Origin: Arcuatula senhousia
Taxonomy: Eukaryota; Mollusca; Bivalvia; Mytilida; Mytilidae
Length of the DNA: 64,000 bases
Assembly (NCBI GenBank): GCA_963971305.1
Contig: OZ020305.1
Coordinates: forward strand, 48,899,080-48,963,079
Direction of reading: 5' to 3'
Position 1 is the first letter of the stretch, and the number at the start of each line of letters is the position of its first letter. This document shows, one piece after another, positions 1 to 10,413 of this stretch. The notes beneath the pieces are model-generated. The model worked only from the letters and a program-made list of their open reading frames with translations, was not told the origin of the DNA and ran no database searches. A program made the position numbers and the translations under genes.

Positions 1-89
1 CAACTCACTGGAGACTTTTGTAGAGCTGTTGATGCTGAAGCAGTAGCGTGGCATCAGATTTCATCTATCTCTTATACTTTTTGATTTAC

Positions 90-285
90 AAGCCAAAAAC
101 AGTAGTCTGACCCCCACTGGTCTATTTTTAGTAACGGTGGCCATGTTTTTTGACGGATCAAAAATTGAAACACAAGTTTGGTGCAGGACACCCTAAGGAT
201 CAATCATACCAAGTTTCATTGAATTCTGTTCAGTAGTTTCAGAGGAGAAGATTTTTGAAAAATTGTTAACGGACGACGACGACGT
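90..285 (+). repeat. Truncated copy of the 500-bp-period repeat family (family A)
   Basis: This stretch matches the last unit of the array at 2736-4274: the same ordered words (a run ending GGCCATGTTTTTTGACG, then CCTAAGGATCAAT, then CAGAGGAG) lead into a short GACGAC-rich run. It lacks the terminal hairpin seen at 4245-4271, so it is a 3'-truncated fragment. No coding capacity is evident. Confidence 0.6.
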
Positions 286-289
286 TTTT

Positions 290-1918
290 GAGATGTGCCA
301 GAAATATACTGACGATAAAACCGGAACAGGTTTACTTTTACGGAGTGAAAAAAATAATAGGCACGGAGCAAGTAAACCAATCAACCCTCTGAGCTTATAA
401 AAAATACATCATAATCTGTTATGCAAAAATATAAAAATTGAAATTCAAAAACAGTGATAAAACCCTCATTCATCCACTTGTTTATTTTTACACACAGATT
501 TTTATTTAAACACCATTCGGTCTTTTCCGCTGAAAAACTATTTTCCGGAAATTACCGAGCAAGCTTTTGACAACATCGTCCCATTGACGCATGATACTGA
601 CCAAGCTTTGTTAAATTCTAAGTAAGGTAAAATAAGATACAGAAATACATAAATTTACTGAATAAAACCTACTCATAATAATAAATAAAAGGTTCTTACC
701 TGAAAATGAAAGAAGAGTCCCATCCTGTGGGGTTTCACTCACTTTCCTCAGTCCCGCGTGATATTTTTACTTTACCGTTTTTTCCGCCAGGTTTCTTAAT
801 GTACCTTCTGTTAACAATGCTTCAAATAAAACACTGATACTCAGAAAATCTCACAAAACCTGACAGAATCTGAATGTTGTTTTGGTCTGCTGAGTGAAGA
901 AGCGCGAAATACTCTGACAAGGAAATGACGTCACGTAATCCATAAAATGGATACATGTAGTTTCGTCCCCGCTTAATGTCGTCCCAGAATGTTACAGGAT
1001 TTATTATTTGCACAGATAATTGAATTTGATTGATCCCAGATATTTTAACAACAACTTTCTTAAGTGCATATGATTTGGGTTGGGTGGGGTCAGACTTTGC
1101 TACTATTTAATTCCTTTTTTGAAAGTTCCCTCTTTACGTTAAACTTAGCCAGTCGAGCACATGGATTTATTTTTAAAAGGTATATAGATTTTCGATGCTC
1201 GCTAAAAAGGCAGGGCCTTAATCATATTATGCTTGAATTTTTGTCGCGAGACCATTGAAAAATGTACCTTTTTCATTCAAAAGCAAAAGAAGAAGTAAAC
1301 AATAGCGTAAAATATTTTCATTGAGTCGATTGGTTAAAGTACAAAAATGAACAGGTACACAAATTATCACGTGGTTTCTAAATATGGTAGTTTCTTCGAC
1401 CTGTTAAACCATATATATGGTAATAATAGACGATTTCGGACCTCGAGGAAAGCACTTTCACTTTCATTTTCGAATGCAAACGCTAGAGAGAAAAATAACA
1501 AAAACAATTTTGTTAAGTGAGGCCGACAAGGTAAATGTAATGACTGCTTGACAAATATATCTGCTGAATTATATAAGTTATTCATTTTGGTTGACATGCA
1601 CGGAGAAAATTAGAATGCCAGTCCGCTTTCATTTTGTTTTGATAGACGCGACCTCTAGCGATAGAATGGAACAATTCAATAATATATGCCAGAAGTCCTA
1701 ATTTTAAACATTTTAAAACATCTCATAGCTGAGAATACTCAGAATATTTAAAAATAAATATAATAACTATGTATTTTATTTTTTTTAAATACAAATTACA
1801 AAATTGGAAATTAATTTTGCATTCCGTGCTATTGGGTGCGGATTTTCGACTAGCTTATACGTGTTCCGGTTAAAGGCATCATACTCTATCAATTTAGCTC
1901 CCGCGGAGCGGGAGCTTA
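290..1918. other. No gene recognised
   Basis: AT-rich sequence. Short open frames here are below 80 codons and show no recognisable motif. A GC-rich palindrome (CTCCCGC/GCGGGAG) lies at about 1898-1914, immediately left of the MITE that starts at 1922. Confidence 0.5.
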
Positions 1919-1921
1919 TTA

Positions 1922-2214
1922 GGGAGCAACCATTTGATTTTTATGGGGGGCTATGGATCATTTCTTCATCCTGCTTTTTTTTATTTTTGGAAAAAAACAA
2001 GCATTGATTTTTTGGGGGAGGGGCTAACGAGCGCAAATCTTTTTATTCTTAAAGCCACTGTAAAAAACTTTTCAGCTGACAATACCATCTTTCCTTTTTT
2101 TCAATTCAAAGCACTGGCCTGGCCTGCCTTTTTATTTCTTGACTTTTGCCATGCTGCCTTTTTATTTCAAATTTCACCATAGCTCCCTCTCCTAAAAATC
2201 AAATGGTCGCCCCC
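1922..2214. mobile_element. MITE with TTA target duplication, PIF/Harbinger-like ends
   Basis: The left end reads GGGAGCAACCATTTGATTTT and the right end, reverse complemented, reads GGGGGCGACCATTTGATTTT, giving inverted ends of about 20 bp that continue with weaker similarity to a second block (GCTATGG on both sides). The trinucleotide TTA lies directly outside both ends (1919-1921 and 2215-2217). A 3-bp TTA/TWA duplication with GGG-starting ends is typical of PIF/Harbinger elements. The 293-bp interior has no transposase, so it is non-autonomous. Superfamily assignment is inference from ends and target site only. Confidence 0.6.
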
Positions 2215-2709
2215 TTATAGAAAATCTAAGACTCAATACATGTATATAACTTTAACATTTGAAATATTTTTATCTGTCATAAACTACAAAGATAATGTCA
2301 ATGTTTTGCATGGTAAATGATTTAAATTTAATTTCATTTATGTGATTATATGTTTCAAAACTATTTATTTTTTGTTCAAACTGATTTATATTTTTATGTA
2401 AAGATATTTGCTATACTGATATTGTTGTCAATTGGAATTAAGAAAGTTCAAGCAAATGTGTTGCAATGACTATAAATACACTGTAAAAGTACACCCATAG
2501 CAAATAATTGTTACCACAAAAACTCGGGTGATGTACAAGTACATTTTCTCTAGATAAGAAAATCTTTAATCGGTTTCGTTAAACAGGAAGTAGATGAGCG
2601 ACAATCGAAATAGAACCCCACGATATCGGACCGCATGGTAAATTTCAAAAGACTTTGATTAGTTGTTGCTAATAAAACTGTTACCGGTTTTCCAAGTTTT
2701 TTACTCCTA

Positions 2710-2735
2710 GCGTGTCTGATGAAGGTTAATCCAGA
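2710..2735 (+). ncRNA. Left half of a split hammerhead ribozyme motif (family 2)
   Basis: The left helix strand GCGTGT (2710-2715), core CTGATGA (2716-2722) and the stem II region up to GA are identical to the intact copy at 4656. Identity stops at 2735, where a 1.54-kb repeat begins. The matching right half, ending GCTTC then ACACGC, resumes at 4275-4291. The 26 bp upstream from the flank are also shared with the intact copy. The motif is therefore interrupted and cannot fold as one compact RNA. Confidence 0.65.
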
Positions 2736-4274
2736 CAAGAGGCTCCCAGGAGCCTGAATCACTCACCTGAACTACACAAACACATATGTTTTATAGATAT
2801 TATTGTGCATAACCATATACGATTTAAATTTCTGAAATATCTTGGTAAGTTTTCAAGATATTGGGCTTGATAAGTGCAAAATTTGGCAAAAATTAGGAAA
2901 AAGGGCAATAACTCCTACATCAGCAGTCAGATCTTTTCCAAAATTTCAGCACAGGTAGATCTTAATATGCTGATCTTTTTTTATTCTTGCACAATTTTGA
3001 TATCTGAAACCATTTTTGAGTTATTAGCAAAAAAATGCAATTTACCCCTATGTTCTATTTTAGCCATGGCGGCCATGTTTTTTCACGAATCAAAAATCTG
3101 AACAATAGAGTTGTAGCATATAAGCTATTAAACAAGTGTGCCAAGTTAAAATGCAGTTGGTCTTACGGTGTCAGACAAGTTAATCTTTGAAATTCAGGGA
3201 AAAATGAATGAAAAATGGTAAATTTTGTTGTTTTAAGGACAATAACTCCTAAAATAAATGATCCTACAGCTTTGATCTAAATACATGAAATGTAGATCTT
3301 GATGTGCTTAATCATATGCAATTAAAATTCTTGAAATATCTTGTATAGTTTTCAAGATATATGGCTAAACAAGTGAAAAATTTTGAAAAAATCCAGAAAA
3401 AGGGCAATAACTCCCACATCAGTTGTTGGATCTTCTTGAAACTTCCATAGCAGGTAGATCTTGAGATGCTGATCACTTTTGTTAATATCAGAATTTTGAT
3501 ATCTGTAACCATTTTTGAGTTATTAGCAAAAAACTGCAATTTACACCTATGTTCTACGTTTAGCCATGGCGGCCATATTTTTTGACAAATCAAAAATCTG
3601 AACGATAGAATTGTAGCATATGTGCTATTAAACAACTGTGCCAAGTTTGGTTGAAGTTGGATATATGGTGTCGGACAAGTTAATCTTTGAAATTCAGGGG
3701 AAAAGTAATGAAAAACGGTAGATTTTGACACTTTGAGGGCCATAACTCCTAAACGAATGGTTCTACAGCTTTGACCTAATTACATGAAATGTAGATCTTG
3801 ATGTGCTCAATCATCTGCATTTTGAATTTTTAAAATATCTTGTATAGTTTTCAAGATATAGGGCTAAATGAGTGCAAAATTTTGAAAAAAATCCAGAAAA
3901 AGGGCAATAACTCCTACATCGGTTGTTGGATCTTCTTGAAAATTTCTAGGCAGGTAGATCTTGAGGTGCTGATCACTTTTAACCTATTCCAGAATTTTGA
4001 TATCTGTTACCGTTTTTGAGTTATTTGCAAAAAACTATAATTTGACCCCCTGTTCTATTTTTAGCCATGGCGGCCATGTTTTTTTACGAATCAAAAATCC
4101 GAACGATAATTTGTAGGCCATACCCTAAAGATCAATTACAACAAGTTTGGTTTCAATTGGACTTATGGTGTCAGAGGAGTTAACGTTTAAAAAGTTTACG
4201 GACGGACGGACGGACGGACGACGGACGCCAAGTGACGCCAATAGCTCACCTGACCCTTCGGGTCAGGTGAGATA
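2736..4274 (+). mobile_element. Family A element: 500-bp tandem units, GGAC run and terminal hairpin
   Basis: The words GGGCAATAACTCC recur at 2903, 3402 and 3902, so the core is about three units of 499-500 bp; each unit also has an internal half-unit resemblance (ACAATAACTCCTAAA near 3240, CATAACTCCTAAACG near 3742). The right end has a GGAC-rich run (about 4200-4227) and a perfect hairpin with arms CTCACCTGACCC and GGGTCAGGTGAG around TTC (4245-4271), followed by ATAAAA. The left end carries CACTCACCTGA near 2761, the inverted counterpart of the right end. The element sits inside a hammerhead motif, which marks both boundaries. Open frames inside (for example 143 codons on the minus strand) follow the repeat and are not genes. 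Confidence 0.7.
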
Positions 4275-4790
4275 AAAAGGGCTTCACACGCAGTGAAATT
4301 TTGCATTGTACATTTATCAAAATCATTTCAATGTGTGGATTGTGTCTTTCTGGCACATATTCCATATTCTTTCGTTTTTAATATTATTTCAGAGTTTGGC
4401 TTTAGTGCCGTGTGGAGGCCGTAGAAAGCTTCCCCGTGATTCAGTTGTATGCTCTTATATATTTTCGAGTACTGGAAAGACATGTTTACATATTTCAAAA
4501 TTTGACAGCATTTGGCTATTTCTTTAAAAAGAATAATCAATTTATCTGTTTGGTCATTGTTGTAATATTTTTGGCTTCTGTTTTTATTTTTATTTTATAT
4601 TTTTTTTGGGTATCAAATCTAATGTTCTACCGGTTTTCCAAGTTTTTTACTCCTAGCGTGTCTGATGAAGGTTAATCCAGAAAAGCGCTTCACACGCAGT
4701 GAAATTTTGCATTGTTCATTTATCAAAATCATTTCAATGTGTGGATTGTGTCTTTCTGGCACATATTCCATATTCTTTCGTTTTTAATAC
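4275..4790 (+). mobile_element. Retrozyme-like repeat, family 2: one 406-nt monomer plus partial second unit
   Basis: The predicted ribozyme cleavage positions are after C4285 and after C4691, which gives a monomer of 406 nt. After each site the sequence is nearly the same for about 100 nt (ACACGCAGTGAAATTTTGCA onward to CTTTCGTTTTTAATA), so this is a tandem arrangement of one whole unit and the start of the next. Non-coding. Retrozymes and Penelope-like elements are known to carry hammerheads in such tandem units; no reverse transcriptase is adjacent here. Confidence 0.6.
4656..4697 (+). ncRNA. Hammerhead ribozyme motif, family 2
   Basis: In order: stem I strand GCGTGT (4656-4661), core CTGATGA (4662-4668), a weak stem II (GG/CC closing a TTAAT loop, flanked by an A-A mismatch, 4669-4679), GAA (4680-4682), palindromic stem III AAGCGCTT (4683-4690), the C at the predicted cleavage site (4691), and ACACGC (4692-4697), which pairs perfectly over 6 bp with the first strand. 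A palindromic, loop-less stem III is known from hammerheads in newt satellite DNA, Penelope-like elements and retrozymes, which work as dimers. The short stem II with an A-A at its base is the weak point. Confidence 0.6.
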
Positions 4791-7040
4791 GATAACTTTT
4801 CCCCGCCTGCCCACCGCCAAACATTCACCAACATTTAAGTTGTACGTTTAAAGCCATTCTTAGTAAAGTTTACAATCCATACAAACTTGATTCACGTCAT
4901 GCACGTGGAATAAGCTTCATTTGAGCATTTTGTTGAAACTTTTAGGTAACGCATTGCCAAATTTTGAATTATGCGGTTCATATGTTCGTAAAGGTTAGTC
5001 GATCGTCGGGTTTGCTATGAACTGTGCTATGATGCACAGTTTTGATTACACACGCTTATCACATATTTATTCTTATATGTTTTCCTGGAAACTTAATCTG
5101 CCAGAAAATGTATTAAGATCATTATTAATTGATACTTCAGATTTATAAAAGCACTTCACTCCACTTACGACCAATGCAGCTTTAACGTTGATAAACGATG
5201 CACAGTTAGTTACACAGAGGTCGAAAACTGTTTTCTTCAATCATTGGGAGCAGAGTACATGAAGACCCTTCAACTACTGAAAATTATTTAATGTTAAAAA
5301 CGCTAAAATCCATTTCGAAAAATAATTCAAAATAAAAAAAAAATAACTTAAAATACCATGCATGTTCTAAGGATAACAAAGAGTTTTTGCGATTAAACTA
5401 CGATTCAGCTGTTATATAGTGTAGCTTGGTTGGTTGTCTTTTGTTTTCCTTTTGATGGTCTGCATCGTTTTAAAAACTTGCTGCATATTTCTAAGAACGT
5501 CAAGTACCTAATGTAATAAACGGTATTCTTGAACTTAAAGGTTCCAACGGGAACAAATGAAAATTATAGCGAGCACGAAGTGCCCGCCAGAGCGGAGAGC
5601 TCTACGGAAAGTTCCCGCGAAAAAATTGCCTAATGATGATATTGATTTTTTTTTCTTCCAGATAAGCTTCTCACAATTTATACAAGTCCGATGTAAATTT
5701 GAAAATAATAACCAATTAAGCTATAGTCGCCTTTCAAAAATTATCTTTGTTTATACAGAACAAGGAGAACAAATTTTATTCAATTTTTTTTTGCATTTTT
5801 TTAACGCTCATTCGCCCCACGCACCTCGTCCCAAACTGAACGTTCTAGAGAATGAACTGATCAAAATGAATTCAGATCTTGACTACTTCGATTCAAAATC
5901 AAACTTTTTATTCGTTCATGAAAAACTTTGTTAACAAAGACAAAGACGCCAAACTTTAAGATATTGTGTCTTCGAATCAAAATAGTTACGTGTTTTAGGA
6001 AGAGATCACAACGATTAACAGTTGCATCAAAAGTGTCCACATCTTTTCGGGAATGGGGTCCTTTAAATCTTATATTCTGAATTCTAAACGATTTTATTCC
6101 TCAATTGATACGCGGAACTCCTTCATTTGAGGGTAAAAAAGAGGATCCATCTGTGCTGTTTCATGTTGTATGGGGGAAGCCTTTTTTTCAACTCAAAAGG
6201 TACGTAAATGTATTCGAAATACAAAACTGATCAACTTATATTTATGCTGCATTTGTGCTGTGCTCGTATTTAGGCAATGTCTATCTAATATTTACTTTTA
6301 TTAATCATTTTTTTTTTTACAAAAATCATGTTTCAACCAACAATTAATGGTCTATATGGATTCACAGATTTGAACACCGTCAGATCAGTGTTTTATAATA
6401 CGGTTTTTGGTTTTTGTATTTGTTTTTTTTTTGTTTGGTATGTAGATGTTACAAATGTAGTCTTCATGACTAGTCGATTAACAGCGTTTAATAGTAGTTT
6501 AACTGAAACAAACTGGATTACTCGTACAAATAAAGTAAATGCAACACACCAAAGTTTGGGGTTGTTTGCCAGACATTTTTTTAAATTTACATTGAAATTG
6601 GTGGGCGACTTATAGTTTCGTTTATTTAACAGCTTTTTGTCGTTAATGTACATTGAGAGCCAAGACTTTCATGCTAGGCACATTAGAAGCGATACTTTAG
6701 ACGAGATAAACTGACAAAATCATTCTTATATTTCACTGTTGCAGGTGGTTGTGTGAACGGTATCCATTAAAAAGTTACCATATACGCCGTCACTTAAAAC
6801 AAATCTAAAGATTAGTAAATCAACGTTTCAGTCAAGCTAAATGACATTAAGAGAGTGGAATTTGCTGTCGATATTAAGATCACTCTACGAAGAGTGCTTG
6901 CGCACTAAATTGCGAGGGCAAAAGAACCTACATTAAGTTGGAATTTTATAAATGTAGAAGAAATAATGCAAATGTTTTTTTTTATATATATAATTATTGA
7001 TAATCCGAAAGTATAGTTAAAATTCTCTGTAGGAGACAGG
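4791..7040. other. No gene recognised
   Basis: AT-rich DNA. The longest frames are 5557-5934 (+, 125 codons) and 6328-6615 (+, 95 codons); both are low-complexity, rich in F, N and K, and match no family I know. Lengths like these occur by chance in 64 kb of such DNA. Confidence 0.45.
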
Positions 7041-7060
7041 ATTAGAATTTTATGTATATG

Positions 7061-7103
7061 ATAATCAAAGCGCTAAAGCGTTTAAAGGCAAGCGAAATAT
7101 ATA
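7061..7103 (+). repeat. Dispersed repeat word, CAAAGCGCTAAAGCG family
   Basis: AATCAAAGCGCTAAAGCG followed by GGCAAGCGAAATAT recurs at about 7988-8030; shorter versions occur near 22348 and 26651. At 7968 and 11829 the related word ACTCCGTCTAGAC stands next to this family, and AAACGCGAAAAT with TATGACTACAT recurs near 11911, 22851 and 27073. These look like fragments of one short dispersed element; its ends were not resolved. Confidence 0.5.
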
Positions 7104-7529
7104 AGTAATATACATGATATAATAGATTTATTTTTGTTAAGTTAGTACTTTTTCTAAGAATCAGACAGATACCATTAATAGGGTGGCATATCGATAATAA
7201 ATACACAAATTTTTTTTTAACAGAATTAGGTAAAGCAACCCCAGTAAACTTTGTTTTGACCACTAAATTTTTCAGTCTATCTTGGGTTTAGGAGATATTA
7301 CCAGTCAAAATTTAGTTACATTGTAGAGTGAAAAGTACGGGAAAATTTACCGCCATATTTTTTTCCTAAATAACCAGTCAAAAATATCTAGGCACAAAAT
7401 ACATATTAAGATGTAAAAACTGCATTGGGTTTGTTTTTTATTGTAAAATGAATGCATCTATACCCCAAAATCTGAAATTGGAAATTATCGATGTACCACC
7501 CTCTGCCTGATCCTTATGTGGAATAGTAC

Positions 7530-8030
7530 TTAAAGTATATTGTTCAAAATGTTTGCGAAATAATTTTGGTGAGCGAAGAAAGGATCGCCATGGAGATTAA
7601 TGAACGCACACAAGACAAGTATCGTGTACAAACAGTATATCGATTGAAACACCACTTCGATTAAAATGCACTCGTCCCTAGATGTGTAATGTGTACTGAT
7701 TTTACGAATGGAAAATCCTTGCATTGATCAACCAAATAAGAGAAATATTTATACGAACCAATCAAATAATAGATGAATACATAATGTATATTCTATCGCC
7801 TTGAGCTAAATAGTTCATCATGTAAAATGCAAAGGAAGAAATAAAACTTGTGCCGGTCATATAAAATGACAATAAAATGAAGATTTATAAAAGTATGTAT
7901 CATGTTAACAAATATTGAAAAGTAATATAGAAATGAAGCATTTTTTTTTCAGACTGGATGCAGGAAGATCACTCCGTCTAGACTGAAAATCAAAGCGCTA
8001 AAGCGTTAAAAGGCAAGCGAAATATGTAAG
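7530..8030 (+). repeat. Repeat segment with a diverged second copy at about 8470-8645
   Basis: The stretch holding a TATCGATT...AAACACCACTTCGATTAAAAT block, an ACTCGTCC word and a downstream CAATCAAATAA-like block (about 7635-7770) resembles 8520-8645 in the same order and orientation. The segment ends with the ACTCCGTCTAGAC / CAAAGCGCTAAAGCG repeat at 7969-8030. Non-coding. Confidence 0.4.
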
Positions 8031-8221
8031 CACTAAATAGCAGATATTTTAAAAGTTAATGAACACTCTAGTCCCCCACTTTGGCATAGAAGATTATTCA
8101 ATCTATAACCAATCATATTTTAAATTAAAATTATATTTACTTTCGGGTGCACATGCATTGTATACTATTGTTTAACCCGAATAATACAGTCGTTATATTT
8201 CGCCTCTTACAGTCACTACTA

Positions 8222-8263
8222 GCGTGTCTGACGAAGGTTAATCCAGAAAAGCGCTTCACACGC
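8222..8263 (+). ncRNA. Hammerhead ribozyme motif, family 2, second full copy
   Basis: Same layout as 4656-4697: GCGTGT (8222-8227), CTGACGA (8228-8234), the stem II region, GAA (8246-8248), palindromic AAGCGCTT (8249-8256), cleavage-site C (8257) and ACACGC (8258-8263). The only core difference is T to C at the seventh conserved position, which hammerheads tolerate. About 100 nt of the downstream monomer follow (to about 8360), then the repeat ends. Confidence 0.55.
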
Positions 8264-9329
8264 AGTGAAATTTTGCTTTTGTACATTTATTCAAATCATT
8301 TCAATATGTGGATCGTGTCTTTTTGGCACATATTCCATATTCTTTCGTTTTTAATATTAACGCCTGAATGCTCATACGATAATAATTCGTCAAAATTTGT
8401 CAGATAAGCATGCTGCGTTGACCAAGATTTCTAAGGATCAGTGTAGATAAAATTCATTATCATTATTTTATTATTAATATTACTTCCATGGATCATTCGA
8501 GTTAGGTATTGTTCACAAATGGTATCGATTTAAAACCCCATTCGATAAAAATGAACTCGTCCGGCATGTATTAATAGTGAATTAATTGTGTATTGAATTT
8601 ATGAATGAATCAGAAATTAACCTACACTAAACCAATGAAATAACAGCAATATTTGAAGGTAGAGTGCACGACAAATCAAGTTACAGATAAATATTCATGT
8701 ATCACCTCCTTCACTCGGCTAACTGAGAACTCGGTCAGTTGGTTTTATTTAACATGGAGGCTATATGGGTCAGTTGGAGAGTCGGCTATAGGTCTGCTGA
8801 GAGTAAAATCCAATGGATGGTCATGAAATTTTGTGAAAAAGATGTTATTTTGGCAAAATGTCAATTAATTGTCAAAATACAAAATCTTTCAACCAAAATG
8901 ATATTCATTTGAGCACATTTTCAACTTGCAACAGAGTCAATTTATTATACCAGTGTTCGATAAAACAAAAAGGAGAGACAGCGGTATGCTCAAATTTGGC
9001 AACTATGAATGATTTTTTTTTACAAATAAACAAAATTTTTACACTTTTTAAATATAATTAGCGATTCGGAAAGTTTTCTTCAGTTTAAAAATAAAATATT
9101 CAAACAACAAAAAGTGATTTAATGTTAAAATGTTATAAAAAATGAGTTTTTCTTTAAAAAAGTGCCGGCTAAAGTCTGTTGGTGAGTCGGCAAATTAAAT
9201 TAAAGTCTGTTGAGAGTTAATTAGCCGAGACAGAATGATTGCGAACGAGGTATATTTTGAATTTTTTAAAACTTTTAGGATTAACATTTTATATTGTATT
9301 AATTCAAGAGTGAAATTATCTCTAATTTT

Positions 9330-9712
9330 GCGTGTATGTACAGGAAAAAGAAACCTAAAAGCACAAAATCAGTACACACTATATGGTACTATAGGATAAG
9401 GCTGTATACAAGGTATTATACCCCAACTTCTATGTCATGAAGTGTTGAGAAAACTGTGAGGAAAATTTTGCATGTATGTACAATACGTCTAAAAACATAA
9501 GTTTTCGGTTAACAAGAGGTAGATAACCTAGGGGCGTAAAATCGAAATACACCATATGTCATTTTAAGACAAAGCAAAATACCAGACCTTTACCTTATAT
9601 AGTTGCTTGAATAACTGCGACGGAAATTATGTTACATATGAACGAACGGACGGACAAATGGATATGGGTTAAACAGTATACCCCTCTTCTAAAAAGCGAG
9701 GGTATAATTATA
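9330..9712 (+). mobile_element. Tandem-unit element with GGAC run and terminal hairpin (family G)
   Basis: Two diverged units are visible: one with GTGTATGTACAGGAAAAAG then ATATGGTACTATAGGATAAG, the other with CATGTATGTACAATACG then ATATGTCATTTTAAGACAAA. They end in AACGGACGGAC and the hairpin TATACCCCTC / GAGGGTATA (9677-9706). The architecture matches families A, B, C, D and F. It is nested in the 2948-bp element. Confidence 0.5.
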
Positions 9713-9745
9713 AGTATTTAACTAGTCGAAGCAGCGCCACGCTGC

Positions 9746-10413
9746 ATACCCCCGCGCTACTCTGGTGATTGATAGTATAAGGGCAAATAATTGAAAGAAA
9801 CAAACTATGACTATAATAAGCATTACTAGTACTATCAAATGTATATGTATTAATATGAGACTTTTCCCTGGTAGTGGGAGTGATAGTCATGTAAAGAATT
9901 ATGCATGACGAAAGAATAATTGTGCCCTTAGGCTACCTATGCAGCCCAGCCCCTAGGGGCATTATCAAAATTCCGAAACCTATGGCAGAATCTACATTCG
10001 TAGTGCAACTACTGAGCCAAGTTTCAGTTCAATATTTTAAATAACTTAGGAGGAGTTGCGTGACAAAGGAATAATGTGCACTTAGGCTACCTATGCAGCC
10101 CAGCCCCTAGGGGCATTATCAAAATTCCAAAACTTTCGCAGAATCTACATCCATAGTGCAACTACTGAGCCAAGTTTCAGTTCCATAATCCAAATAACTT
10201 CGGAGTTGCGTGACAAAGGAATAATGTGCACCTAGGCTACCTATGCAGCCCAGCCCCTAGCGGAATTATCAAAATTCCAAAACCTTCGACACATTCCCCA
10301 CCCACAATCTGTCTACCCCCAGTGGTTACAGAGATTATCCTGATTAACGCCATACGTACGTACGTACATCGAACAGCAAAACATCATCCCCGCGCTTTCG
10401 CTAGCGCGGGGAT
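9746..10413 (+). mobile_element. Tandem-unit element with terminal hairpin (family F)
   Basis: GGCTACCTATGCAGCCCAGC recurs at 9931, 10085 and 10235, giving unit lengths of 154 and 150 bp. The left end has ATACCCCCGCGCT (9746-9758). The right end follows a TACG run with a hairpin whose 11-bp arms are ATCCCCGCGCT and AGCGCGGGGAT (10386-10413). The left and right ends are inverted copies of each other, and the right one is a full hairpin. Nested in the 2948-bp element. Confidence 0.6.

Noticed and set aside
3312..3743. 143-codon minus-strand open frame
   Set aside because: It lies within the 500-bp-period array of family A, and the same sequence recurs in the next unit with stops. It is a by-product of the repeat.
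5557..5934. 125-codon plus-strand frame
   Set aside because: Low-complexity F/N/K-rich translation with no motif.
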